Of a stretch of 22,109 bases of DNA, positions 1-6,855 are shown one piece after another (position 1 is the first letter of the stretch; every line of letters begins with the position of its first letter). The DNA lies in the IMG/VR virus record IMGVR_UViG_3300042891_001786, positions 1-22,109 of that record. One strand, written 5' to 3'. Made by a program: the position numbers and the translations under genes. The DNA comes from a virus. Below the pieces are notes generated by a model. That model saw nothing but the letters and a program-made list of their open reading frames with translations, was not told where the DNA came from and did not search any database.

Positions 1-39
1 TAGATATCAGAAAGTCAAGTTTTTTCATTCAAATACTAA

Positions 40-47
40 TATTTATC
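40..47 (+). promoter_or_regulatory. Putative late promoter element TATTTATC (sheath gene)
   Basis: This copy differs at one base (last position C) from the TATTTATA octamer found before most other genes here. It lies 33 nt upstream of the sheath ATG and no -35 element is visible. The rest of positions 1-80 is AT-rich leader in which I see no gene and no convincing Shine-Dalgarno sequence. The promoter role is inferred from the recurrence of the motif. Confidence 0.5.
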
Positions 48-80
48 ATTAAAATAAATCTGCATTAGAACAATTTAATA

Positions 81-3000
81 ATGGCAACAGCACAAGCAAA
101 TCAAAAAGTATACGTTTCTCCCGGTGTCTATACCTCAGAAACAGACTTATCTTTCGTGGCTCAAAGTGTCGGTGTAACGACATTAGGTCTTGTTGGAGAA
201 TCCATCAAGGGCCCTGCATTTGAACCTATCTTTATCACGAACTATGATGAATTCCAAGCTTACTTCGGTGGAACAATTCCCGAAAAGTTTGTGAATACAC
301 AAATCCCTAAATATGAAGCGGCGTATATTGCCAAATCTTATCTTCAACAGTCGAACCAAATGTTCTTCACAAGAATTCTTGGTTTATCTGGATATGATGC
401 AGGTCCATCATGGAGTATAAGAGTAACTGCAAACCCAGACCCAACAACAATAGGTCTTAGTTCAGCGGTTGCAACATCGACTTGGACAGCAGGTTTTACG
501 GGTTCGTCATCTGCAAATACAATAACATTCGTTAGTGGAGCATTACCAACACCCGTTTTACAAAACTTAAATGTTCAATTTAGGTTATCAAACGGTTCAA
601 CTTCAACATATGCTGAAGGTTTTAATACATACGTTGGTAATATAATAGATACTCCTTCTTTGTCTGCAACAACAGCAGTTGTTTACGGGTCAATTCCTGA
701 TACTGATTATTCGAATTTATCAGGTTATACAACAATTGTTAATGCGTTTGGAAGTGATTCAACTAATTTATTATTCAATGATTTATCTGCAGCAGATAAC
801 GACCCATGGTTTTATGCAACTTTCGATATTCCAAGTGGTAACAACTATTCAGGATATTCATTTGATTATGTGGTAAATAATTTAGTTTCATTAGGTGGAA
901 CCGTTTATAGTGGAACAGTATCAGGTAACTCTTATACGTTCTCAGGAACTGCATTTGAAGAATATAATAATATGGTTGTTGCAACTTTACGTTCAAGAGG
1001 TATTTCTCTTTACACTAATAGTTCTGCAAGTCTTAATCACGGACCAGTCTATGAAGTTACTGGATTAACTGACGTTCAGTTAGTTTGTAACGACCAATAT
1101 TCAGGTGTTACTAAAAATCCTTTTGGAACTTTCTTACTTTCAGGGGTGACTAAAGATAATGACATTTTCTCTTTCGAGACTTCTTTATTAGCTTCATCTT
1201 CTAAGTATCTTACTAAGGTATTAGGTGTTGATAACTTTGGAAAATCAAGAAATGAAGTTCCTTTGTTTGTTGAAGAAATTTATCCTGGTTCTTTAAATTA
1301 TGCATTTAACCAAAGTTACATCAGAGGTTTAAACTGTGACTTGGTTGCATTACCTGAAGCTAGAGATACGACATCAACTACAACTATTGCTTGGAAATTA
1401 CAACAATATCAATCACCACAAACACCTTTTTTTGTATCTGAGTTAAGAGGTAATAGAGTTTACAACTTATTTAGATTCATTTCAATCTCAGACGGAGATG
1501 CTGCTAATACTGAGGTAAAAGTTTCAATTGCAAACATTTCTTTTAACAATATGACATTTGATGTTTTAGTTAGAGATTTCTTTGATACAGACCAAAATCC
1601 TGTGGTAATTGAAAAATACACAAATTGCACATTGGACCCAGCAACTAACAACTTTATTGGTGTTAGAATCGGGACTTCAAATGGCGAGTATGCTTTAGTA
1701 TCAAAATACATCATGGTTGAAATGGCTGACGGAGCTCCTATAGATGCTTTACCTTGTGGTTTCAATGGATATACACAGAGAGAATATGATTCAATGTCGA
1801 ATCCTTCTCCTATGATTGTATACAAAACAAAATACTACTTCCCAGGTGAAGTTATTTATAACCCTCCATTCGGAACTAACTCTGGTGGTTCAAACACAGT
1901 AGAGTCTCCTGGTGATGTGGTTAGAAGAACATATTTAGGTTTCTCAACTCAGTTTGGTGTTGATGATTCTTTCTTACAATATAAAGGTCAACAAAATCCA
2001 ATAGCTGATTGGGCTCAAGCAACTGATTCTATTCCTTGGAACTACCTTTCGAAAGGTTTCCACATGGACTCAGGTGCAACTGTTGTGACTATCGGAAACG
2101 TTTATGATACAAGTGGTCAAACGGCTTATGAATGTGGAGTTGCTGAATTTAGAAATGACCCTGAATCTCAAGAGAACCCTTACTATTTCATCTACGCTAG
2201 AAAATACACTTGTTGTTTTGCTGGTGGATTTGACGGATGGGATATCTATAGAGAATTCAGAACTAATGAAGATAGATTCCAATTAGGTGCTACAGGTTTC
2301 TTAGCAGGTTTCGCACCTGACCAAAGATACCCAACAGCAACAGGTGATGGTTTATTCAAGAGAATTGTTGTTCAGAATAACAGAAGTGATTTTGCTAACA
2401 CTGACTACTACGCTTACTTACTTGGTATCTTAACATACGCTAACCCTGAATCTACAAACATTAACGTGTTTGCAACTGCATCAATTAACTATGTAGATAA
2501 CTCAAACTTAGTTGAGGCGGCTATCGATATGATTCAATTCCAAAGAGCGGATTCTGTGTATATCACAACGACTCCTGACTACGATATGTTCTCACCAGAT
2601 GCTACAGACCCTCAATTGATTGTTTACCCACAAGAAGCTGTAGACTCTCTTGATAACACAGGAATTGATTCGAACTACACAGCTACTTACTATCCTTGGA
2701 TATTAACAAGAGATACAGTTAACAATACTCAAATCTACTTACCAGCTACTGGTGAAGTTTGTAGAAACTTAGCATTGACTGATAACATCGCATTCCCTTG
2801 GTTCGCATCAGCGGGTTACACAAGAGGTCTTGTTAATTCAGTTAAAGCGAGAGTTAAACTAACTCAAGAAGATAGAGATACTTTATATCAAGGTAGAATC
2901 AACCCAATCGCAACTTTCTCTGATGTGGGAACTGTAATTTGGGGTAACAAAACTTTACAAGTTGCTGATACCGCTCTTAACAGATTAAACGTTAGAAGAT

Positions 3001-3290
3001 TGTTGTTACAAGCTCGTAAGTTGATTTCAGCGGTGGCTGTAAGATTATTGTTCGAACAAAATGACCAAATCGTTAGACAACAATTCTTAGACAGTGTTAA
3101 CCCAATCTTAGATTCAATCAGAAGAGACAGAGGTTTATACGATTTCCGTGTAACAGTTTCTTCTTCACCTGAAGACTTAGATAGAAATACACTAACAGGT
3201 AAGATTTACTTAAAACCTACGAAGGCATTAGAATTCATCGACATCGAATTCTTCATTACTCCAACAGGAGCTTCGTTTGAGAATATTTAA
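81..3290 (+). CDS. 18: Tail sheath protein (gp18-like), 1069 aa
   Basis: This is the contractile sheath subunit that surrounds the tail tube and drives tube penetration when it contracts. The N-terminus (YVSPGVYTSETD, then LGLVGESIKGPAFEP and a YFGG turn, residues about 10-65) is the typical gp18 opening. The last 115 residues (NVRRLLLQARKLISA through GKIYLKPTKALEFIDIEFF) are the typical C-terminal sheath domain that packs on the tube. The protein is much longer than T4 gp18 (about 660 aa). A Ser/Thr/Gly/Asn-rich stretch at about residues 115-355 looks like an added, surface-exposed beta domain. Its codons look more AT-ended than those of the C-terminal third, where AAC, TTC, TAC and ATC are frequent, as expected for a highly expressed gene. 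The start at 81 is supported by the conserved N-terminus, although no Shine-Dalgarno sequence is visible. The gene ends 20 nt before a strong terminator. Confidence 0.95.
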   Translation: MATAQANQKVYVSPGVYTSETDLSFVAQSVGVTTLGLVGESIKGPAFEPIFITNYDEFQAYFGGTIPEKFVNTQIPKYEAAYIAKSYLQQSNQMFFTRILGLSGYDAGPSWSIRVTANPDPTTIGLSSAVATSTWTAGFTGSSSANTITFVSGALPTPVLQNLNVQFRLSNGSTSTYAEGFNTYVGNIIDTPSLSATTAVVYGSIPDTDYSNLSGYTTIVNAFGSDSTNLLFNDLSAADNDPWFYATFDIPSGNNYSGYSFDYVVNNLVSLGGTVYSGTVSGNSYTFSGTAFEEYNNMVVATLRSRGISLYTNSSASLNHGPVYEVTGLTDVQLVCNDQYSGVTKNPFGTFLLSGVTKDNDIFSFETSLLASSSKYLTKVLGVDNFGKSRNEVPLFVEEIYPGSLNYAFNQSYIRGLNCDLVALPEARDTTSTTTIAWKLQQYQSPQTPFFVSELRGNRVYNLFRFISISDGDAANTEVKVSIANISFNNMTFDVLVRDFFDTDQNPVVIEKYTNCTLDPATNNFIGVRIGTSNGEYALVSKYIMVEMADGAPIDALPCGFNGYTQREYDSMSNPSPMIVYKTKYYFPGEVIYNPPFGTNSGGSNTVESPGDVVRRTYLGFSTQFGVDDSFLQYKGQQNPIADWAQATDSIPWNYLSKGFHMDSGATVVTIGNVYDTSGQTAYECGVAEFRNDPESQENPYYFIYARKYTCCFAGGFDGWDIYREFRTNEDRFQLGATGFLAGFAPDQRYPTATGDGLFKRIVVQNNRSDFANTDYYAYLLGILTYANPESTNINVFATASINYVDNSNLVEAAIDMIQFQRADSVYITTTPDYDMFSPDATDPQLIVYPQEAVDSLDNTGIDSNYTATYYPWILTRDTVNNTQIYLPATGEVCRNLALTDNIAFPWFASAGYTRGLVNSVKARVKLTQEDRDTLYQGRINPIATFSDVGTVIWGNKTLQVADTALNRLNVRRLLLQARKLISAVAVRLLFEQNDQIVRQQFLDSVNPILDSIRRDRGLYDFRVTVSSSPEDLDRNTLTGKIYLKPTKALEFIDIEFFITPTGASFENI

Positions 3291-3306
3291 TACTATCAAT
3301 AGTATT
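3289..3306. repeat. Perfect 8-bp inverted repeat over the sheath stop codon
   Basis: AATACTAT and ATAGTATT flank a 2-nt centre (CA), and the left arm begins inside the TAA stop codon. It lies just before the GC-rich terminator. As RNA, the outer 6-7 pairs could form a weak hairpin; as DNA it could be a protein site. It may be accidental in AT-rich sequence. Confidence 0.3.
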
Positions 3307-3309
3307 TCG

Positions 3310-3339
3310 AAATCCCCCACCACAAATGGGGGATTTTTG
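3310..3339 (+). terminator. Rho-independent terminator after the sheath gene
   Basis: The arms AAATCCCCCA (3310-3319) and TGGGGGATTT (3327-3336) pair perfectly over 10 bp around a 7-nt loop, and the T-run TTTTT spans 3334-3338. The GC-rich core stands out from the AT-rich surroundings. It separates sheath transcription from the next gene, which has its own TATTTATA element 11 nt further on. Confidence 0.9.
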
Positions 3340-3350
3340 TTTAATAAAGG

Positions 3351-3358
3351 TATTTATA
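3351..3358 (+). promoter_or_regulatory. TATTTATA element 4 nt before the start codon
   Basis: This is an exact copy of the octamer, preceded by AAAGG (3346-3350) and only 4 nt from the ATG at 3363. If it is a -10-type late promoter, the transcript would be leaderless or nearly so. If AAGG is instead a Shine-Dalgarno sequence, its spacing of 12 nt is long. The same arrangement recurs before 4471. Confidence 0.5.
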
Positions 3359-3362
3359 TGTT

Positions 3363-4451
3363 ATGGGAAAAAAATTGATTATCAGTGAATCAGAAGTTGA
3401 TGAAATCCGTAGAATGTATGGGTTGTTAGTTGAACAACAATATAGTGACGGTATGATTCCTTCAAAGGGTTACGAAATTATTGAAGATATTGAAGGTAAC
3501 ATGGGAAAAGCCCGTAAAGTTAATGGAGTTTGGAAACCAACTCCAACTCCTTATAAAGGGGATGTGCTTGAAACTCAAATAAAAAATTATATTACTAAGT
3601 ATTTGCCCGAAAAACAATGGTTTAAGATAGACCCTTTATTCAGAACTCAAATATATTCTTTTATGTTCCAAGCGGGTTCAAGTTCAGGAAGAGAATTTAG
3701 ATGGATTGCAGGTTTAGCAAATGCAATCGACCCTTCTCTTGACAGGTCGGAGATAATCAATGATGAAAATAAAAGAGACTTCGCAGCCAAAATTATCAAA
3801 CAAGCAATTAACAGTGGAAAGATTAATAATTTCTATAATAATTACCTCTCGGTCGTTGACACCCAGTATAAGGGGTTGAAAAAAACCGAAGGTAAAAAAG
3901 AAGACATCGAGGAATTCGGTAAACAATACGAAATTGTTTGGAAAAACAGACCAACGATTATCGAAGAGATGTGGAATGGTGCAACAATTAAGGATATCAT
4001 GAATAAATACTACCCTGACCCTAACGTAACCAAATCCTCGAAAATAAACCCGACAGGACAGAAAGATAAAGTTGTCACTATTCCTACTAAGTCTGGTGTT
4101 AAACCTGTTTCGGAACCAACTTCAAACGTCCCGATTAAGACTAAAGAAAAAATTAAAGTAACTGGTAGAGATTTACAAGAATTTTTAGATAACATAAGAA
4201 GTAAAACAGTCGGTCTTAAGGTTGATTTTGATTCTGTGAATATTGACATGGATAAACGAGAATTAACTTTTAGTTTAGATGAAACCAAAGAACCTGTCAA
4301 AAGGTTGGTATTTGCAGTTAACCTGCGTGATGAGAAAACTTGTGAATCTTGTGTTAACATTGGGAAAAAAAACAATGTTCCTAATGACAAGAGAATTAAA
4401 GGAAAGTTTGAAAACGGAACAAGAATGTTTGAGTTATTCGCCCTTTATTAA
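3363..4451 (+). CDS. Leader-bearing protein with possible lysozyme-like region, 362 aa
   Basis: I do not recognise the full-length protein. Residues 1-24 form a charged, probably helical leader (GKKLIISESEVDEIRRMYG, then LLVE) ending in Leu-Val-Glu before Gln-Gln. Similar endings occur in other proteins here and resemble T4 capsid-targeting sequences. Residues 38-62 (EIIEDIEGNMGKARKVNGVW, then KPT) can be laid on the catalytic N-terminus of T4-type lysozymes (IxxxEG...GxWT), with Glu44 at the catalytic position. The usual Asp is not in register (Val53/Asn54). Residues 92-105 (LFRTQIYSFMFQAG) resemble the lysozyme INMVFQMG helix. Residues about 220-260 are a Lys/Thr/Pro-rich linker. The C-terminal 100 residues (from TGRDLQEFL) form a second domain containing CESC. 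The gene sits between sheath and tube, unlike T4, with its own promoter element and an upstream terminator. The lysozyme relation is an inference, and the enzyme may be inactive. Confidence 0.7.
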   Translation: MGKKLIISESEVDEIRRMYGLLVEQQYSDGMIPSKGYEIIEDIEGNMGKARKVNGVWKPTPTPYKGDVLETQIKNYITKYLPEKQWFKIDPLFRTQIYSFMFQAGSSSGREFRWIAGLANAIDPSLDRSEIINDENKRDFAAKIIKQAINSGKINNFYNNYLSVVDTQYKGLKKTEGKKEDIEEFGKQYEIVWKNRPTIIEEMWNGATIKDIMNKYYPDPNVTKSSKINPTGQKDKVVTIPTKSGVKPVSEPTSNVPIKTKEKIKVTGRDLQEFLDNIRSKTVGLKVDFDSVNIDMDKRELTFSLDETKEPVKRLVFAVNLRDEKTCESCVNIGKKNNVPNDKRIKGKFENGTRMFELFALY

Positions 4452-4458
4452 AAAAGGA

Positions 4459-4466
4459 TATTTATA
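4459..4466 (+). promoter_or_regulatory. TATTTATA element 4 nt before the HAD gene start
   Basis: This exact octamer follows AAAAAGGA and lies 4 nt before ATG 4471. The geometry matches the element at 3351 (AAGG, octamer, 4 nt, ATG). It falls in the 19-nt gap after the stop codon of the preceding gene. Confidence 0.5.
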
Positions 4467-4470
4467 TAAT

Positions 4471-5301
4471 ATGTTAAGAGTTATTAAAGAAGGTTTTAAA
4501 GAACCTAATAGTCCAGATATGAAATATTATGCGTTCGATTGGGACGATAATATTGTTCATATGCCAACAAAAATCGTTCTTAAGACGGATGATGGTGAAG
4601 AGTTTGGAATGAGCACAGAAGACTTTGCGGAATATAGAAGTGAAATTGGTAAGGGGCCTGTAGAATATAAAGGTAAAACTATTGTAGGGTTTGCTAACAA
4701 TCCATTCAGAAACTTTAGAACTGAAGGAGACAAACAATTTTTGGTTGACTCCATGAAAGCTAAACTTGGACCTGCGTTCGATGATTTCAGAGAAGCAATC
4801 AATAATGGTTCAATATTTGCCATCATCACAGCAAGAGGTCACAATCCCAACACACTGAAAGAAGCTGTCTACAATTACATTATAAATGATTTCAATGGTA
4901 TAAGTAAGGAGAGTCTTCTGAAGAACCTTAGAAAATATAGGTCGTTCGTCGATGAGGGAGAAATGAGTGATGATGATTTAATAAAATCTTATTTAGAACT
5001 CAACAAATTCCACCCCGTTTCTTTTGGAGACGACAAGGGTGCGGCAAGTCCTGAAGAGTTAAAGGTTATTGCGATGGATGATTTTGTGAGTTATATTAAA
5101 GGAATGGCTGCAGTATTAAATAAGAAAGCATTTCTTAAAAAAGATATAGGTAATAAATTCGTTCCATCTAAACCAGTTATAGGATTTTCAGACGATGACC
5201 CTAAAAACGTAGAAGTAATGAGTAAACACTTTAAAGATAAACCAGATAATCTAGTTAAGACTTATTCTACAGCTGGAGGAATTAAAAAGGAAGTTAAATA
5301 A
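4471..5301 (+). CDS. HAD-superfamily phosphatase-like protein, 276 aa
   Basis: Haloacid-dehalogenase-type motifs are readable. Motif I is YYAFDWDDNIV with Asp23 (nucleophile) and Asp25. Motif II is FAIITARGH with Thr120. Motifs III/IV are K234 followed by VIGFSDDDPKNVE with Asp241-243. A Mg-dependent phosphatase or nucleotidase acting in the cytoplasm is likely, but the substrate cannot be read from the sequence. The reading frame is open back to 4279, but that stretch overlaps the previous gene. ATG 4471 directly follows that gene's stop and the TATTTATA element, so I chose it. Met17 (4519), just before motif I, is an alternative. The first 11 residues (MLRVIKEGFKE) resemble, in shorter form, the hydrophobic-x-Glu leaders of neighbouring proteins. 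With the preceding gene it forms an insert between sheath and tube. Confidence 0.8.
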   Translation: MLRVIKEGFKEPNSPDMKYYAFDWDDNIVHMPTKIVLKTDDGEEFGMSTEDFAEYRSEIGKGPVEYKGKTIVGFANNPFRNFRTEGDKQFLVDSMKAKLGPAFDDFREAINNGSIFAIITARGHNPNTLKEAVYNYIINDFNGISKESLLKNLRKYRSFVDEGEMSDDDLIKSYLELNKFHPVSFGDDKGAASPEELKVIAMDDFVSYIKGMAAVLNKKAFLKKDIGNKFVPSKPVIGFSDDDPKNVEVMSKHFKDKPDNLVKTYSTAGGIKKEVK

Positions 5302-5313
5302 AGAATATTCTTT
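5300..5313. other. 14-bp perfect palindrome AAAGAATATTCTTT
   Basis: The palindrome starts inside the HAD gene stop codon and is followed by an A-run (5317-5324). It has no loop, so it is poor as a terminator hairpin and more like a DNA-protein site. Chance is plausible in this AT-rich spacer. I see no clear intrinsic terminator elsewhere in 5302-5396. Confidence 0.25.
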
Positions 5314-5353
5314 CAGAAAAAAAAGTAAAGTAATATATTTTTCCATAAGACTA

Positions 5354-5361
5354 TATTTATA
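5354..5361 (+). promoter_or_regulatory. TATTTATA late promoter element (tail tube)
   Basis: This exact octamer, within CTATATTTATAAC, lies 35 nt upstream of the tube ATG in a 95-nt spacer. No TTGACA or TTTG lies about 20 nt upstream, so it stands alone like a T4 late promoter. It probably drives the tube gene as a separate unit. Confidence 0.6.
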
Positions 5362-5396
5362 ACATATAAACGAGAAAAAAACAAAACTAATATAAC

Positions 5397-5885
5397 ATGG
5401 CTGATTTATTAATGAAAATGCCGATACCTTACGAACCGAAACGCCAGAATCGATTCATTCTAAGATTTCCTTCGAGTTTAGGTATTAATGAGTGGTTTGT
5501 TGAATCAACATCAAGACCATCAATCAAAATCGTATCTACAGAAATTCCATTCTTAAACACTTCTACATATGTGGCTGGTAGATTCACTTGGGACGAAATC
5601 CCTGTTAAATTCAGAGACCCAATTGGTCCTTCTGCAGCTCAAGCACTTATGGAGTGGGTTCGTCTACACGCTGAATCTGTGACAGGTCGTATGGGTTATG
5701 CTGCGGGATACAAGAGAGATATCGACCTTGAGCTTTTGGACCCAACAGGAGTTGTTGTGGAAAAGTGGATTTTATACGGAACATTCTTAACGAGTGTAAA
5801 CTTCGGAACGTTAGCTTACAACACAGACGCTTTGGCAGACATTTCAGCCAGTCTTCGTCCTGACCGTTGCGTGTTAGTATACTAA
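5397..5885 (+). CDS. 19: Tail tube protein (gp19-like), 162 aa
   Basis: This is the subunit of the inner tail tube, which stacks as hexamers inside the sheath and carries DNA into the host. Its length is nearly that of T4 gp19 (163 aa). The sequence has the expected layout: an N-terminal segment with QNRFILRFPSSLGINEW, a central GRFTWDEIPVKFRDPIGPSA, and a C-terminal stretch (WILYGTFLTSVNFGTLAYN, then D and ADISASLRPD) typical of the tube beta-sandwich. Many C-ending codons (AAC, TTC, ATC) suit a highly expressed protein. The leader is A-rich with no Shine-Dalgarno sequence. An intrinsic terminator follows, so tube mRNA can accumulate independently of the chaperone and tape measure genes. Confidence 0.93.
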   Translation: MADLLMKMPIPYEPKRQNRFILRFPSSLGINEWFVESTSRPSIKIVSTEIPFLNTSTYVAGRFTWDEIPVKFRDPIGPSAAQALMEWVRLHAESVTGRMGYAAGYKRDIDLELLDPTGVVVEKWILYGTFLTSVNFGTLAYNTDALADISASLRPDRCVLVY

Positions 5886-5912
5886 TACTATATACAAAAA
5901 ATCAATACTAAT

Positions 5913-5922
5913 TATATTTAAC
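5913..5922 (+). promoter_or_regulatory. Degenerate late element TATATTTAAC before the gp26-like gene
   Basis: TATATTTAAC resembles the octamer context TATATTTATA but differs in the last bases, and it merges into the left arm of the terminator hairpin starting at 5919. If active, the hairpin would be the first structure transcribed, 34 nt before ATG 5957. It is weaker than the other copies. Confidence 0.3.
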
Positions 5923-5954
5923 CGTAAAGACATAAACTTTACGGTTATTTTTTT
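5919..5954 (+). terminator. Strong terminator ending 2 nt before a start codon
   Basis: The arms 5919-5929 (TAACCGTAAAG) and 5937-5947 (CTTTACGGTTA) pair over 11 bp around a 7-nt loop. Seven Ts follow (5948-5954), and then come AT and the ATG at 5957. It should end the tube transcript and limit expression of the downstream assembly gene. In read-through RNA the hairpin and U-run occupy the ribosome-binding region. Confidence 0.88.
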
Positions 5955-5956
5955 AT

Positions 5957-6700
5957 ATGGAAAATCAAGCAAGAGACTACGGTCAAGAAAATTTCACATT
6001 ACCACACGACATGGTGCCCCTACCATCACAGGGAGTATTTTATAAAAATAAAAAGAAATCACTCAAAGTTGGTTATCTAACTGCGTCCGATGAGAACATT
6101 CTCATGGGTGGTGCGGATGACATTACCGCAACTTTATTGAGGTCTAAAATATATGAACCAGACGTTAGAGTTGACGATTTGTTAGAAGGGGACATCGAAG
6201 CAATTTTGGTCTTCTTAAGAAACACTTCTTTCGGTCCAGAAATAGACATGTCTTTGACTGACCCGAATACAAAAAAACAATTCACAGCTAAAATTGTTCT
6301 TGATTCACTTCCAATTATCAAGGGACAAGAACCTTCCGAGGATGGAACCTTTACGACAAAGTTACCAAAGTCAGGAGCTACAGTTAAATTAAAACCAATG
6401 ACTTATGGTGAAATTAACGAAATTTCAAAAATGGCTGACAGTTATCCTCTTGGAAGAATTGCTCCAAGAATCACATGGAGGTTACAAAGACAGATTGTTG
6501 AGATTGATGGGGTGACAGATAAAGTAGAGATTATTAAGTTCATCGAAAACATGCCCATTGCTGACTCAAAATATGTGAGGACATTCATGAACGAAAACGA
6601 ACCAAGACTTAATATGTTCAAAGAAGTAACAGCCCCATCAGGAGAAAGACTAGCAGTTAATGTTGGTTTTGGGGTTGAATTTTTTCGCCCTTTCTTCTGA
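5957..6700 (+). CDS. 26: gp26-like baseplate/tail assembly protein, 247 aa
   Basis: It resembles the T4 gp26-type 'base plate protein' family by the opening VPLPSQGVFY followed by a basic stretch, the LTASDENIL motif, the VDDLLEGDIEAILVFLRNTSFGP segment (about residues 74-96) and the later LKPMTYGEINE. The family has an assembly role near the hub and tape measure. The position between tube and tape measure is where tail assembly chaperones are encoded in most tailed phages. The frame ends ...VEFFRPFF-stop, and a +1 frame continues for 50 residues. A ribosomal shift at TTT TTT CGC would give a 293-residue fusion. The ATG at 5957 precedes the conserved motif by about 20 residues and is only 2 nt from a terminator T-run, with no Shine-Dalgarno sequence. 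Low translation is therefore expected, as suits a catalytic assembly factor. Confidence 0.8.
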   Translation: MENQARDYGQENFTLPHDMVPLPSQGVFYKNKKKSLKVGYLTASDENILMGGADDITATLLRSKIYEPDVRVDDLLEGDIEAILVFLRNTSFGPEIDMSLTDPNTKKQFTAKIVLDSLPIIKGQEPSEDGTFTTKLPKSGATVKLKPMTYGEINEISKMADSYPLGRIAPRITWRLQRQIVEIDGVTDKVEIIKFIENMPIADSKYVRTFMNENEPRLNMFKEVTAPSGERLAVNVGFGVEFFRPFF

Positions 6701-6839
6701 TTATAGGAAAGGACAACTCGATGAATTCTTTTATTTGAATACATTACTAAAGATTACATACCAAGATTTTATCTCAATGCCAATTTTTATGAGGAAATAT
6801 CTCTTGGATAAATGGATAGAAATTAATAGAAAGGACTAA
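6660..6839 (+). CDS. 51: gp51-like small ORF or +1 frameshift extension, 59 aa
   Basis: This reading frame overlaps the 3' end of the gp26-like gene in the +1 frame. From the shift point (GCC at 6687) it reads ALSSDYRKGQLDEFFYLNTL, then LKITYQDFISMPIFMRKYLL and DKWIEINRKD. This compact helical sequence, with aromatic residues followed by a MPxxxRKYLLDKW segment, is reminiscent of small gp51 proteins and of C-terminal extensions of frameshifted tail chaperones. It may be made either by +1 frameshifting from the upstream gene or by initiation at ATG 6660, which would add MLVLGLNFF. AGGAG at 6640-6644 lies 15 nt upstream of that ATG, which is rather far. Its stop codon lies inside the following terminator hairpin. 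I am confident that the frame is coding; the mode of expression is open. Confidence 0.75.
   Translation: MLVLGLNFFALSSDYRKGQLDEFFYLNTLLKITYQDFISMPIFMRKYLLDKWIEINRKD
6680..6688 (+). promoter_or_regulatory. Candidate +1 ribosomal frameshift site TTT TTT CGC
   Basis: In the gp26-like frame two Phe codons precede CGC, which is expected to be a slow codon in an AT-rich genome. A P-site tRNA-Phe on TTT (6683-6685) can move to TTC (6684-6686), its exact cognate, placing GCC next and opening the 50-codon +1 frame. The zero-frame stop lies only 4 codons downstream (6698-6700). A -1 shift would give a short tail ending at TGA 6736-6738 with no recognisable features. Confidence 0.5.
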
Positions 6840-6852
6840 ATTTTAGTCCTTT
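6830..6852 (+). terminator. Hairpin terminator between assembly genes and tape measure
   Basis: The arms AAAGGACT (6830-6837) and AGTCCTTT (6845-6852) enclose AAATTTT, whose bases could extend the pairing. The stop codon of the small ORF is inside the hairpin. The T-run is short (TTTAT), so termination may be partial. A TATTTATA element begins 4 nt later. Confidence 0.6.
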
Positions 6853-6855
6853 ATC

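Noticed and set aside
1460-1825. 121-codon minus-strand frame inside the sheath gene
   Set aside because: It is a shadow of conserved sheath sequence, with no family resemblance and no start signals.
1853-1860. Exact TATTTATA inside the sheath gene
   Set aside because: It is within conserved coding sequence and no gene starts shortly downstream. I treat it as a chance match, though an internal start is not excluded.
4279-4470. Longer N-terminal extension of the HAD gene, starting inside the previous gene
   Set aside because: It overlaps the 3363-4451 gene by more than 170 bases in another frame, and its translation shows no conserved pattern. ATG 4471 directly follows the stop and promoter element and lies close to HAD motif I.
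6685-6738. -1 frameshift at the T-run of the gp26-like gene
   Set aside because: The P-site slip would need Phe tRNA on ATT, and the -1 frame gives only a short unrecognisable tail ending at TGA 6736-6738. The +1 frame gives the meaningful extension.
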